Positions 54,929 through 64,000 of a stretch of 64,000 nt of DNA are shown here, one piece after another. The stretch is from Stutzerimonas stutzeri (lineage in GTDB: Bacteria; Pseudomonadota; Gammaproteobacteria; Pseudomonadales; Pseudomonadaceae). Numbering within the stretch: the first letter of the stretch is position 1; each line of letters starts with the position of its first letter. Location: contig NZ_JAMOIH010000007.1 of NCBI RefSeq assembly GCF_024448955.1, positions 124,001 to 188,000 of the forward strand, read 5' to 3'. The notes below the pieces were generated by a model, which saw nothing but the letters and a program-made list of their open reading frames with translations, was not told where the DNA came from and did not search any database. The position numbers and the translations under genes were made by a program.

Positions 54929-56476
54929 ATGCCGTCTGACTCTTCGAACAGCCCTCATCCGGACGCCTTGGCAGCCTCCGGCCGGGCCCTGGCGCTAGCA
55001 ATCTGTCTCGCCATTACGGGCTGCCAGAGCACCGCGCCGCGTGCGCCGACCGGCAGCGATATCCAGACGCGAGCGGTGCCACAGGTACAAGAAACGCTGT
55101 GGCTCACCCAGGCGCCCGCCGTACCGACGCATTCCGACGTCTGGGATCGCATCAGACATGGGTTCAAGCTCCAAGATTATCTGGGCAGCAATCCGCGTAT
55201 CGAGCAGCAGCGCCTCCTGTTCTCCAGCCGGACGAACTCCATCGAGATCGCCAGCGAGCGAGGCAGTCCCTACATCCACTACATCGTCGAGCAGCTGGAA
55301 GAGCGCGACATGCCGCTCGAACTGGCACTGTTGCCGATAATCGAGAGCGCCTATAACCCGTTCGCGTACTCTCCAGCCAAGGCCATGGGCCTGTGGCAGT
55401 TCATTCCCGCTACTGGCCGGCACTTCAACCTGCAGCAAACCAGCTGGTATGACGGCAGGCGCGACATTACCGCCTCCACCGCCGCAGCGTTGCGCTACCT
55501 GACCTATCTGCATGGCCTGTTCAACGACGACTGGCTGCTGGCCTTGGCGGCCTACAACGCAGGCGAAGGAACCGTCAGCCGAGCGATCGAGCGCAACCAG
55601 AAACTCGGCTTGCCGACCGACTACTGGAATCTGCCCCTGCCCCAAGAAACGCGCGATTACGTGCCAAAACTGCTGGCGCTTTCGCAGATGGTGCAGAGCC
55701 CCGAGGCATACGGCCTCAATCTGAACCCGATCGCCAACGAACCCTACTTCGAAGTCGTCGCACTCAAGCAACGCATGGATCTCGCGAGAGTCGCCGAAAT
55801 GGCGAACATGGAGGAAGACGAGATCTACCAGTTGAACCCGGCGTTTACCCGCCGCATCACACTGGATGGTCCGCAGCACCTCCTGGTCCCGAGTGACAAG
55901 GTCGAGATGTTCTCGGCCAACCTGGCATTGATGAAGCCACAGGATTTGGTTGACTGGCAGCAATACAAGGTGCGCCCCGGCGACACGCTCGGAGCGATCG
56001 CCAACAGGCATCGCCTCTCGGTCAATATCATTCGTGACATCAACCGCCTTCGAAGTGATCGCTTGCAAATCGGGCAAGTGCTGAGCATTCCTCAATCGGT
56101 TGGTACAGGACAGTCTCGAGAACTGCTGCATGCCGTTGCGAGAAGCCAGCCAGCTCCGCGCAGCTACCGAGTCCGCAAGGGCGACAATCTCTGGGATATC
56201 GCCAAGACACAGAGCGTCTCGGTAGGTGACCTGCAGCGCTGGAACAACTTATCGGGAAGCAATATCAAGGTGGGCCAGGCGCTATTTCTGCAGGCAGCCG
56301 GCAGCAATCAGCGCGCCAAACCCGCGCCGACTTATTACAAAGTCAAGAAAGGTGATTCGCTCTACGAGATTGCCAAGCGCTTCAACGTTCAGATCAATAA
56401 TCTGAAGGTTTGGAATCCCAGGGATAGCGCGATGCTCAAACCGGGGCAGACCCTTACCTTGTACCTATCTCAATAA
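54929..56476 (+). CDS. mltD: Membrane-bound lytic murein transglycosylase D
   Basis: A 515-residue lipoprotein that cuts peptidoglycan. A signal peptide ends at a lipobox (ITGC), with Cys32 as the acylated residue. The SLT domain has catalytic Glu139 in IIESAYNPFAYS and AMGLWQFIPATGRHFNL. Three LysM peptidoglycan-binding repeats follow at about 346-388, 413-455 and 470-512, each starting Tyr-[Lys/Arg]-Val-[Arg/Lys]-x-Gly-Asp. AAGGGA is 13 bases before the ATG. The frame is open upstream but the chosen start gives a proper signal peptide. It follows gloB, and may share its transcript. Confidence 0.96.
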   Translation: MPSDSSNSPHPDALAASGRALALAICLAITGCQSTAPRAPTGSDIQTRAVPQVQETLWLTQAPAVPTHSDVWDRIRHGFKLQDYLGSNPRIEQQRLLFSSRTNSIEIASERGSPYIHYIVEQLEERDMPLELALLPIIESAYNPFAYSPAKAMGLWQFIPATGRHFNLQQTSWYDGRRDITASTAAALRYLTYLHGLFNDDWLLALAAYNAGEGTVSRAIERNQKLGLPTDYWNLPLPQETRDYVPKLLALSQMVQSPEAYGLNLNPIANEPYFEVVALKQRMDLARVAEMANMEEDEIYQLNPAFTRRITLDGPQHLLVPSDKVEMFSANLALMKPQDLVDWQQYKVRPGDTLGAIANRHRLSVNIIRDINRLRSDRLQIGQVLSIPQSVGTGQSRELLHAVARSQPAPRSYRVRKGDNLWDIAKTQSVSVGDLQRWNNLSGSNIKVGQALFLQAAGSNQRAKPAPTYYKVKKGDSLYEIAKRFNVQINNLKVWNPRDSAMLKPGQTLTLYLSQ

Positions 56477-56484
56477 GGCATGGC

Positions 56485-56512
56485 GCAGGCGCGCCTATTC
56501 AACCGCGCCTGC
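56485..56512. other. Stem-loop at the convergent mltD / HDOD gene ends
   Basis: GCAGGCGCG and CGCGCCTGC form a 9-bp stem around ten bases, overlapping the stop codon of the HDOD gene. There is no T run; possibly a shared weak terminator. Confidence 0.45.
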
Positions 56513-57944
56513 TCAGCGCCTCGAGACAGCGTCCGGCCAGTTGGGCGAATCGCTGAAAAGCAACGAACTGCTCATGTTTCAACGCTCGGCTGGATATCCG
56601 ACTATCCGCGTAGAGCACACCGATTTCACGCGTACCCGCCATGATCGGTGCAATGAAGAACATGCCTTTGCCCAACTGCTGCCGAAGCGGCAATGTGACC
56701 AATTCATCGAGCTTGTAGCTTGCCGGCACGCCCATCCATAGCGGCTGGCGTTGACGCAGCACATAACTGAATATGTGCGTCTGGCTCGACGGCTCGACAG
56801 GCAGGACGAAGGTTTCGAGCCAAGGCTGTGTCTGCTCGCCAACGACGCATTTGGCACGGAACGTCGTTTGTCGATCCGCAAGAACAGTCAGCATCACGCG
56901 CTCCAACCCGGCGCCCTCATGCAAACCTTTGAGTAACGCATCGAGGATCAACGCGACGTCGCCCTGGCCGGACGCCATCATTCCGAGATCCTGCATGGTC
57001 TGTTGCATCAACAACAGATTGGGTTGCAAGTGGCTCGTTCTACGCTGCGCCTGCTGCAGCCGCACTTGTTCGGGATCGGTTGATGGGATCAGCTTGCTTA
57101 ATCGACTGGCGCCGAAGGTCGTCGCGATCTTGACCGCTTCATCGGCGCTCGCAAAGATTTGCTGCATCGCATCCGCTTCGGATATGCCGCAAAACTCGGA
57201 CAGCTCACTGACCAACTCTTCCATTCCGGAACTGCCCCATCCGTCCAGCGCAGCCGCGCTGATGCGCACCCCCAGGCTGATCGAATGCACAGCTGGATCC
57301 CGCAGATTAGCTGAACCATGAGCCAGGCTGGCGAGCTCTCCGATACTCCAGCTTTTGATCATTCCGAGATTCAACTGACGGAAACTGGTGCCGAGCACGT
57401 CTTCAACCGCCTGCTCATGATCAGTGTCGCGGGCCGCCAGAGCCTCTGCGAGCTCATCGGCCTGCACACCACCGCAACCCCAGAAGGCAAGCTCGCCGAC
57501 CTCATGCAGCAACGCCGCGATGAACACTTCTTCCTCATGTTTCGCCAGTACGTAACCGGCAATATTGCGCGCCTGCACCGCAGCGTGAAATGACCGTGCC
57601 AACAGTTCCTGCAGCTGCTGGCGCGGCGCGTGATCCATTAGCCCATCGATGAGACTGACTGAGAGACTGATCGAACGAACGTTATCGAAGCCGATCATGA
57701 CGATCGCGCGAGAAATGGTCTTGATGGTTTCCTGTGACGGGTTGTAATAGCTGCTGTTGCCAACCCGAAGCACCTTGGCCGTCAGCGCGGCGTCGCGCAG
57801 CAGGACGTCGGCAAGTTGTTGCACGGAGGCATGCTGCTGCCCCGTGAGGCGCTGCAGCTCCTGCACAACCGTTGCCAATGCGGGTAGTTCGGACTGGTTC
57901 AAGCGGTCTATCCACGCCTGCAGCCCGTAGCTGTTTTCACTCAA
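56499..57944 (-). CDS. HDOD-GAF signalling protein
   Basis: A 481-residue cytoplasmic protein. The N-terminal HDOD domain (about 15-215) has LPALATVVQELQRLT, KTISRAIVMIGFDNVRSISLS and AALLHEVGELAFWG in order; the metal-binding His-Asp pairs of true HD phosphodiesterases are incomplete, as usual for HDOD. A GAF-like domain follows (about 320-475), with GMFFIAPIMAGTREIGVLYADSR. HDOD proteins act as scaffolds in motility and cyclic di-GMP signalling. No operon partner; convergent with mltD. Confidence 0.88.
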   Translation of the reverse strand: MSENSYGLQAWIDRLNQSELPALATVVQELQRLTGQQHASVQQLADVLLRDAALTAKVLRVGNSSYYNPSQETIKTISRAIVMIGFDNVRSISLSVSLIDGLMDHAPRQQLQELLARSFHAAVQARNIAGYVLAKHEEEVFIAALLHEVGELAFWGCGGVQADELAEALAARDTDHEQAVEDVLGTSFRQLNLGMIKSWSIGELASLAHGSANLRDPAVHSISLGVRISAAALDGWGSSGMEELVSELSEFCGISEADAMQQIFASADEAVKIATTFGASRLSKLIPSTDPEQVRLQQAQRRTSHLQPNLLLMQQTMQDLGMMASGQGDVALILDALLKGLHEGAGLERVMLTVLADRQTTFRAKCVVGEQTQPWLETFVLPVEPSSQTHIFSYVLRQRQPLWMGVPASYKLDELVTLPLRQQLGKGMFFIAPIMAGTREIGVLYADSRISSRALKHEQFVAFQRFAQLAGRCLEALSRRG

Positions 57945-58063
57945 GATTGTGCGACCTCACCTAACGCCACGGCAGTTGGTAACGGGCAGTTTGCCCAGAT
58001 GGCTGGCCTTTTTCCAGCGGATACAAGCTGTTACTGTACCCGACCGAAAAGACCGAAAGCGCC

Positions 58064-59914
58064 ATGGATCGGATTCACCGTTTGATGCGACCCATCCTAT
58101 TGTTATTGAGCTGCCTGGGATTTAGCTTTCCGTCGTTCGCGACCCTCAGCGAAAGCCACGGTTATGCCCAGTTCGGCACCCTCAAGTATGCGAAAGACTT
58201 CACCCACTTCGACTGGGTGAATCCCGATGCCCCGAAGGGGGGCCGTATACGATTGATGGCTTCGGGTACGTTCGACACGCTCAACCCTTACACTTTCAAA
58301 GGGACCAGCCCAACCGCGACGCCAGGATTCTTCCAATATGGCATCAGTGAGCTGAACGAACCGTTGATGGTCGGAACGGGGGTTTATGATCCTTCCGGCG
58401 ATGAGTCTGCTTCGGCCTACGGGCTTATCGCCGAAACCATCGAGTACAGCGACAACCATAGCTGGGTGGTATTCAATCTGCGCGATTCGGCTCGCTTTCA
58501 TGATGGCCAACCGATCACGGCTTATGACGTAGCCTTTTCCTATCGTTTGCTGATCAAGGATGGTCATCCGCGCTTTCGCACCGACCTGCAAGGCATCGAG
58601 CGCGTCGACATACTGAACCGCCACCGGATTCGCTTCGTATTCGACAAGCCCGGTAACCCACTGCTGATCATGCGCCTTGGCGAACTACCGGTACTGCCAC
58701 AACATTATTGGAAAGGCCGCGATTTCCGCGCCACGACGTTCGAGCCGCCACTGGGTAGTGGCCCGTACCGCATCAGCGAGGTGCAACCGGGACGCCGGGT
58801 AACCTTCGAGCGGGTGAAGGACTGGTGGGGCGCGGAGCTTCCAGCCAACCGCGGCAAATACAATTTCAACCGTGTCGACGTCGAGTTCTATCGAGACAGC
58901 ACGGTGGCATTCGAAGCATTCAAGGTCGGCGAATTCGACTTCTACATCGAACACCAGGCGAAGAATTGGGCCAACGGTTACCAGTTTCCTGCCGTTCTGC
59001 GCGGTGACGTGATCCGCGCCGAAATCCCGCATCAGATCCCCACCCAGACGCAGGCGCTGTTCATGAACGGGCGCAGGCAGATCTTTGCCGACATCAGGGT
59101 TCGTCAGGCCTTGGGCATGATGTTCGATTTTGAATGGACCAACCGCGCGCTGTTCTATGGCGCTTATCAGCGCAGCGAAAGCTACTATCCGAACAGCGAC
59201 TTCGCGGCGACCGGCACACCGAAAGGAGGTGAATGGTTGCTGTTGTCGCCTTTCCGCGACCAGTTGCCCGCCGAACTATTCACCGAACCCTTCGAACTGC
59301 CGAAAACGGACGGGCGCGGTATTCCACGCGACACCTTGCGCGAAGCTCTCAACCTACTCGATCAAGCTGACTGGAAACTGACGGCTGATGGTCTTCACGA
59401 CCAAGCAGGCCGCGCGTTCCGGTTCGAGATCTTGCTCGTCAATCCACGACTCGAGCGCATTCTTCAGCCCTACGTGGAAAATCTGGCTCGCATTGGCATA
59501 CAGGCTCGCTTGCGTACCGTTGATAGTGCGCAGTATAAGCAGCGCCTGGATCAGTACGACTACGACATGATTCTGACAACGCTGGGTCAGAGCCTCAGCC
59601 CTGGCCTCGAACAGTGGCTGTATTTCCACTCCAGCCAGGTGAACGTCAAAGGTGGCCGCAATTACGCCGGCATCGCTAACCCATTGGTTGATGAGCTGAT
59701 CGGCAAATTGCTGGCGGCCAGAACCAGAGAAGAGCAGATCGCAGCCGCGCGCGCCATCGACCGCGTTTTGCTCTGGAATCACTACACCATCCCCAACTGG
59801 TACATCAGTTACCACCGCTTGGCGTATCGCAATCGGTTCGCCCATGTCACCACGCCGCCCTACACTCTCGGGTTACGTGCGTGGTGGCTGAAGGATCTGG
59901 AGAAGGCTCAATGA
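58064..59914 (+). CDS. yejA: Peptide ABC transporter binding protein, YejA type (first copy)
   Basis: A 616-residue family-5 extracellular binding protein. A signal peptide runs to about residue 27 (ending SFA), followed by [29 protein letters not shown], the YejA opening. LPVLPQHYWKGRDF and [10 protein letters not shown] are SBP_bac_5 landmarks. Start codon: an ATG 21 bases on would also give a signal peptide. A second binding protein gene follows, overlapping by four bases, then the permease genes. Substrate: oligopeptides, by analogy with YejABEF (which also imports microcin C). Confidence 0.92.
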   Translation: MDRIHRLMRPILLLLSCLGFSFPSFATLSESHGYAQFGTLKYAKDFTHFDWVNPDAPKGGRIRLMASGTFDTLNPYTFKGTSPTATPGFFQYGISELNEPLMVGTGVYDPSGDESASAYGLIAETIEYSDNHSWVVFNLRDSARFHDGQPITAYDVAFSYRLLIKDGHPRFRTDLQGIERVDILNRHRIRFVFDKPGNPLLIMRLGELPVLPQHYWKGRDFRATTFEPPLGSGPYRISEVQPGRRVTFERVKDWWGAELPANRGKYNFNRVDVEFYRDSTVAFEAFKVGEFDFYIEHQAKNWANGYQFPAVLRGDVIRAEIPHQIPTQTQALFMNGRRQIFADIRVRQALGMMFDFEWTNRALFYGAYQRSESYYPNSDFAATGTPKGGEWLLLSPFRDQLPAELFTEPFELPKTDGRGIPRDTLREALNLLDQADWKLTADGLHDQAGRAFRFEILLVNPRLERILQPYVENLARIGIQARLRTVDSAQYKQRLDQYDYDMILTTLGQSLSPGLEQWLYFHSSQVNVKGGRNYAGIANPLVDELIGKLLAARTREEQIAAARAIDRVLLWNHYTIPNWYISYHRLAYRNRFAHVTTPPYTLGLRAWWLKDLEKAQ

Positions 59915-61779
59915 CAAGAAACACGCGATTATCGATCCTGCATGCAGGAGTCCTTGCCGCGCTATGTCTTCTGGGCGTTGCGCAAGCGGCGCCCCGACAC
60001 GCGCTGACGCTATATGATGAGCCGCCCAAGTATCCTGCGGACTTCTCCCATTTCGACTACGTCAATCCCGACGCCCCCAAGGGCGGCACCCTTCGACAGG
60101 CCGGCTTCGGCGGTTTCGACTCGCTCAACCCCTTCATCAGTAAAGGAGTCGCCGCCGACGACATCGGTCTCATCTACGACACCCTGACGACCAACAGCCT
60201 GGATGAACCCTTCACGGTTTATGGCCTGCTTGCAGAAAAGATCGAGAAGGGTCCGAACAACGAGTGGGTTCGCTTCCATCTGCGACCCGAAGCGCGCTTT
60301 CACGACGGCGAGCCGGTTGAGGCGGAAGATGTCGTATTCACCTTCGAGACGCTGATCAGCCAGGGCGCGCCGCACTACCGCGGCTACTACGCCGACGTCG
60401 AGAAAGCCGTGGTCGAAAGCCCACGTCGCGTGCGTTTCGACTTCAAGCATGGCGGCAACCGCGAACTGCCGCTGATTCTCGGACAACTCCCGGTCCTGCC
60501 GAAGCACTGGTGGACCGAACGGGACTTCACCTCCGGCAGTATGGAGCCGCCGCTAGGCAGTGGCCCCTATCGAATCGAACGCGCGGAAGCTGGGCGCTCG
60601 GTGCGCTATGCCCGTGTCGAGGACTATTGGGGCAAGGACCTGGGCGTCAACCGCGGCTTCTACAACTTCGACCATGTGCACCACGATTACTACCGCGACA
60701 ACACCGTAGCGCTGCAGGCCTTCAAGGCCGGACATTTCGATTACTGGCTGGAAACCAGCGCGAAGAACTGGGCGACCGCCTACGATACCGACGCAGTCCG
60801 AGACGGGCGGATCATCAAGGACGAGATCGCCAATCACAATCCGCAAGGCATGCAGGGCTTCATCTTCAATACCCGCCGACAACACCTTCAGGACATCAGG
60901 GTTCGAGAAGCCCTGGCGCTGCTGTTCGATTTTGAATGGACCAATCGCCAGCTGTTCAACGGCGCCTATACCCGCACGACCAGCTACTTCGACAATTCGG
61001 AGCTCGCCTCCTCGGGCATGCCGAGCGAGAACGAGCTGAGCATTCTCGAACCCCTGCGTGGCCAGATACCCGAAGAGGTGTTCGAAAAACCCTTTGAGCT
61101 GCCCCAGACCAACGCCGACGGCATGATCCGAGAGCAGCAGCGCCGCGCGTACGAGCTGCTCACTGATGCAGGCTGGAAAATTGAAAACGATCGTATGGTG
61201 GATGCCGAGGGCAAGCCGGTAAAGCTGGAGTTTCTGCTGGTACAGGCCGACTTCGAACGGGTGCTGCTTCCGTACAAGCGCAACCTTGCCGGTCTGGGGA
61301 TCGAGCTAGAGATCCGCCGGGTCGACGTATCGCAATACATCAACCGGTTGCGCTCGCGCGACTACGACATGATCGTCAGCGGTTTCGGCCAGTCCAGCTC
61401 TCCGGGCAACGAACAGCGCGAGTATTGGCATTCAGCGAGTGCGGACAATCCCGGCAGCCGCAACTTCATTGGGCTGAAGGACCCAGCCATCGATACTCTG
61501 GTGGAAAAGCTGATCGCCGCCGACTCGCGTGAAGAGTTGATCACCCGCACCCGCGCATTGGATCGCGTCCTGCTTTGGGGGCACTACGTGATTCCGAACT
61601 GGCACATCAAGACCTGGCGCGTGGCGTACTGGAATCATCTGGCTCACCCGGAAACGACACCTCGTTACGATATCGGCCTGATGACATGGTGGCACAAGCC
61701 CAACGTCGACAGTCCCGATCCGCAAGAGCCAATCACAGAATCAGACGCCAGCGACTCCACCCGAGCGGCGGAGCGATAG
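59911..61779 (+). CDS. Peptide ABC transporter binding protein, YejA type (second copy)
   Basis: A 622-residue paralogue of the preceding protein, starting at an ATGA overlap that couples translation. A signal peptide ends near AQAA; then [30 protein letters not shown]. The two copies share landmarks such as [20 protein letters not shown] and [15 protein letters not shown], but differ widely elsewhere and in the C-terminal tail (about 20 extra acidic residues here), so they are an old duplication and probably differ in peptide preference. Two binding proteins then feed one permease. Confidence 0.92.
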   Translation: MTRNTRLSILHAGVLAALCLLGVAQAAPRHALTLYDEPPKYPADFSHFDYVNPDAPKGGTLRQAGFGGFDSLNPFISKGVAADDIGLIYDTLTTNSLDEPFTVYGLLAEKIEKGPNNEWVRFHLRPEARFHDGEPVEAEDVVFTFETLISQGAPHYRGYYADVEKAVVESPRRVRFDFKHGGNRELPLILGQLPVLPKHWWTERDFTSGSMEPPLGSGPYRIERAEAGRSVRYARVEDYWGKDLGVNRGFYNFDHVHHDYYRDNTVALQAFKAGHFDYWLETSAKNWATAYDTDAVRDGRIIKDEIANHNPQGMQGFIFNTRRQHLQDIRVREALALLFDFEWTNRQLFNGAYTRTTSYFDNSELASSGMPSENELSILEPLRGQIPEEVFEKPFELPQTNADGMIREQQRRAYELLTDAGWKIENDRMVDAEGKPVKLEFLLVQADFERVLLPYKRNLAGLGIELEIRRVDVSQYINRLRSRDYDMIVSGFGQSSSPGNEQREYWHSASADNPGSRNFIGLKDPAIDTLVEKLIAADSREELITRTRALDRVLLWGHYVIPNWHIKTWRVAYWNHLAHPETTPRYDIGLMTWWHKPNVDSPDPQEPITESDASDSTRAAER

Positions 61780-61781
61780 GC

Positions 61782-62855
61782 ATGCTGGCGTACATTTTCC
61801 GACGTCTGCTGCTGATCATTCCCACCTTGTTCGGCATCCTGCTGATCAACTTCATCATCATCCAGGCCGCGCCTGGGGGGCCGGTCGAGCAGGCGATCGC
61901 CAAACTCGAAGGGTTCGAAGGCGCGACGAGCCGCATTGCGGGCGGTGGCTCCGAAGTGGCTACCGGCAGCAATAGCTATCGGGGTGCACAAGGGCTGGAC
62001 CCCGACCTGATCGCCGAGATCGAACGTCTGTACGGCTTCGACAAACCGGCACCGGAACGTTTCTGGATCATGCTCAGCAACTATCTGCGCCTGGATTTCG
62101 GCGAAAGCTTTTTCCGTGACGCCAAGGTGACCGATCTGATCATCGAAAAGATGCCGGTGTCGATCTCGCTGGGGCTATGGAGCACGCTGATCATGTATCT
62201 GGCGTCGATACCGCTGGGTATCGCCAAGGCGACTCGTCATGGCAGCCCGTTCGATGTCTGGACCAGTTCGGCGATCATCATTGGCTATGCGATACCGGCA
62301 TTTCTGTTCGCCATCCTGCTGATCGTGCTGTTTGCCGGTGGCAGCTACTGGAACTGGTTTCCGCTGCGAGGACTGTCTTCGGGCAATTTCGACGAGCTGA
62401 CGCTGGGCGGCAAGATTCTCGACTACTTCTGGCACTTGGCGCTTCCGGTCACGGCTCTGGTCATCGGCAACTTCGCGACCCTGACCCTGCTGACGAAAAA
62501 CAGCTTTCTCGACGAAATCAACAAGCAGTACGTGATCACAGCGCGGGCTAAGGGGCTGAGCAAGAATCGCGTGCTCTACGGCCATGTCTTTCGCAACGCA
62601 ATGCTGATCATCATCGCGGGTTTCCCTGCCGCCTTCATCGGTATGTTCTTCACCGGTTCGCTGTTGATCGAAGTGATCTTCTCGCTCGACGGCCTTGGCC
62701 TGCTAAGCTTCGAAGCCGCCATCAACCGCGACTATCCCGTCGTGTTCGGCACCCTCTTCCTGTTCACCCTGCTCGGCTTGGTGGTCAAGCTGATCGGTGA
62801 TCTGACCTACACACTGGTCGATCCGCGTATCGATTTCGAAAGCAGGGAGGCCTGA
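61782..62855 (+). CDS. yejB: Peptide ABC transporter permease YejB
   Basis: A 357-residue inner-membrane permease. [34 protein letters not shown] is the usual N-terminus of type-B peptide permeases; six helices follow. The EAA loop that contacts the ATPase is [20 protein letters not shown]. The ATG is two bases after the second binding protein gene and has GGAG upstream. A Gly/Ser-rich loop after helix 1 is typical for YejB. Confidence 0.96.
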   Translation: MLAYIFRRLLLIIPTLFGILLINFIIIQAAPGGPVEQAIAKLEGFEGATSRIAGGGSEVATGSNSYRGAQGLDPDLIAEIERLYGFDKPAPERFWIMLSNYLRLDFGESFFRDAKVTDLIIEKMPVSISLGLWSTLIMYLASIPLGIAKATRHGSPFDVWTSSAIIIGYAIPAFLFAILLIVLFAGGSYWNWFPLRGLSSGNFDELTLGGKILDYFWHLALPVTALVIGNFATLTLLTKNSFLDEINKQYVITARAKGLSKNRVLYGHVFRNAMLIIIAGFPAAFIGMFFTGSLLIEVIFSLDGLGLLSFEAAINRDYPVVFGTLFLFTLLGLVVKLIGDLTYTLVDPRIDFESREA

Positions 62856-62856
62856 G

Positions 62857-63876
62857 ATGCAGCTGTCGCCGCTGAATCAGCGCCGCTTCGCCCTGTTCAA
62901 AGCGCACAGGCGCGGCTGGTGGTCGCTGTGGATATTTCTCACCCTGTTCGTGCTGAGTCTCGGGGCCGAACTGATTGCCAACGACAAGCCGATCGTGGTG
63001 CGCTTCGACGGCGGCTGGTATTTCCCCGTATTCGAACGCTATCCGGAGACGGTGTTCGGCGGCGAATTCCCGCTGCAGGCCGATTACAAGGGGCCGTACA
63101 TTCAGGAGCTGATCCAAAAGAAGGACGGCTGGATGATCTGGCCACCGATTCCATTCCATCACTCCAGCATCAATTACGACCTTCAGGTGCCTGCGCCCGC
63201 CCCGCCGTCATGGAGTAATTGGCTGGGTACCGATGATCAGGGCCGCGACGTGTTGGCCCGGATCATCTACGGTTTCCGCATCTCGGTATTGTTCGCGTTG
63301 ACCCTGACGCTGATCAGTTCGGTGATAGGCGTCGTCGCCGGTGCGTTGCAGGGCTTCTACGGTGGCTGGGTGGATCTCGTCGGACAGCGGGTCCTGGAAA
63401 TCTGGTCCGGATTGCCGGTGCTCTATCTTCTCATCATCCTTGCGAGCTTCGTGCAGCCGAATTTCTGGTGGTTGCTCGGCATCATGCTGCTGTTTTCCTG
63501 GATGAGCCTGGTCGATGTCGTGCGCGCCGAGTTCCTGCGTGGACGCAACCTCGAATACGTCCGCGCCGCACGGGCGTTGGGCATGCGCAACGGCGCCATA
63601 ATGTTCCGTCACATCCTGCCGAATGCGATGGTGTCGACCATGACCTTCATGCCATTCATCCTGACCGGAGCAATCGGCACGCTAACCGCTTTGGACTTCC
63701 TTGGCTTCGGCCTGCCGCCTGGCGCCCCATCACTGGGTGAACTGGTGGCGCAAGGCAAAGCGAATCTGCAGGCGCCATGGCTTGGCATCAGTGCATTCAT
63801 GGTGCTGGCCGTCATGCTGACTCTGCTGGTATTCATCGGCGAGGCCGCTCGCGATGCCTTCGATCCAAGGAAATAG
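62857..63876 (+). CDS. yejE: Peptide ABC transporter permease YejE
   Basis: A 339-residue permease partner of YejB. One N-terminal helix (about 24-44) is followed by a periplasmic loop with NDKPIVVRFDGGWYFPVFERYPETVFGG, typical of YejE; then WLGTDDQGRDVLARIIYGFRIS opens the five-helix permease domain. The EAA loop is VRAARALGMRNGAIMFRHILPNA. GGAGG precedes the ATG, one base after the yejB stop. Confidence 0.96.
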   Translation: MQLSPLNQRRFALFKAHRRGWWSLWIFLTLFVLSLGAELIANDKPIVVRFDGGWYFPVFERYPETVFGGEFPLQADYKGPYIQELIQKKDGWMIWPPIPFHHSSINYDLQVPAPAPPSWSNWLGTDDQGRDVLARIIYGFRISVLFALTLTLISSVIGVVAGALQGFYGGWVDLVGQRVLEIWSGLPVLYLLIILASFVQPNFWWLLGIMLLFSWMSLVDVVRAEFLRGRNLEYVRAARALGMRNGAIMFRHILPNAMVSTMTFMPFILTGAIGTLTALDFLGFGLPPGAPSLGELVAQGKANLQAPWLGISAFMVLAVMLTLLVFIGEAARDAFDPRK

Positions 63877-63877
63877 C

Positions 63878-64000
63878 ATGGCTGAGAATCTGATAGAGGT
63901 CCGCGATCTGGCCGTCGAGTTCGTCACCGGGGACCGGGTTCAGCGGGTCGTCGAAGGTGTTAGCTTCGATATCCGCAAGGGCGAGACCCTGGCACTGGTG
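63878..64000 (+). CDS. yejF: Peptide ABC transporter ATPase YejF, 5' end only
   Basis: The first 41 codons of an ABC ATPase run into the window end: MAENLIEVRDLAVEF, then a VEGVSFDIRKGETLALV strand that leads directly into the Walker A loop. AAGGAA precedes the ATG, one base after the yejE stop. Position and sequence fit YejF, normally a two-ATPase-domain protein of about 530 residues; the rest lies to the right. Confidence 0.9.
   Translation, partial: MAENLIEVRDLAVEFVTGDRVQRVVEGVSFDIRKGETLALV

Noticed and set aside
54995-56131. 378-codon leftward ORF
   Set aside because: Antisense to mltD, whose lipobox, active-site Glu and LysM repeats are all in place.
1-64000. tRNA, rRNA, CRISPR, insertion sequence, prophage or toxin-antitoxin elements
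   Set aside because: Both strands were looked over for cloverleaf T-loops, spaced direct repeats, transposase or integrase motifs and paired small genes of known toxin type; none was convincing.

Overview
The window is a GC-rich gammaproteobacterial chromosome segment, most likely from the Pseudomonas stutzeri group (Stutzerimonas). The evidence is base composition, Pseudomonas-type proteins such as FimL, the YbiT-type ABC-F, CysI with its DUF934 partner and LdcA, and gene order. From about 23 kb to the right end the order nfuA, metH, an rlmN-like gene, cysI, yhdH, sohB, nudC, fimL, crotonase, ldcA, dnaQ, rnhA, gloB, mltD, yejABEF resembles, from memory, a conserved block of Pseudomonas aeruginosa. 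No rRNA, tRNA, CRISPR array, transposase or prophage gene was seen.

Left part (1-23 kb), mostly accessory. A truncated LysR gene is followed by a leftward gluconate operon: a gluconokinase fused to a TRAP small permease (DctQ), then DctM, DctP and a LacI-family GntR. Near-identical palindromes with a TAGCGCTA core lie in the promoter and inside the codons of the fusion linker. After ppiC and zapE comes a LysR / D-amino-acid dehydrogenase / RidA / TAXI-binding-protein locus, whose last gene overlaps a 52-codon ORF that may be the stump of a lost TRAP permease. Next are ybiT, a cold-shock/DUF1294 protein, an epoxide-hydrolase-like enzyme, uppP and a Cache chemoreceptor. A stress-like cluster follows: two paralogous small proteins around an unknown one, a DUF421 membrane protein with an added zinc ribbon, a 54-residue ORF and a type IB topoisomerase. 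It ends tail to tail with a response regulator / diguanylate cyclase pair.

Middle part (23-45 kb). nfuA and metH are core genes. Between metH and the rlmN-like gene sits an apparently accessory stretch with a probable Tat-exported class A beta-lactamase, a GNAT acetyltransferase, a MarR/EamA exporter pair, a DUF1883 protein and an MFS transporter. Then come an rlmN-like radical-SAM gene, a leucine-rich-repeat protein kinase, three small membrane proteins, the sulfite reductase pair, yhdH/sohB, and a cluster of histidine phosphatase, SCP2 protein, APH-like phosphotransferase and SDR suggestive of lipid or acyl-CoA metabolism.

Right part (45-64 kb), mostly core genes: TSUP exporter, nudC and fimL (twitching/cAMP signalling), a dienoyl-CoA-isomerase-like crotonase, lysine/arginine decarboxylase, the methyltransferase-rnhA-dnaQ operon, gloB, mltD, an HDOD-GAF signalling protein, and a Yej-type peptide ABC importer with two tandem binding proteins. 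The importer runs off the right end inside yejF.

The most unusual features are the gluconokinase-DctQ fusion with its captured operator and the possible TRAP permease stump. All functional calls rest on reading motifs and family resemblance; no searches were run.
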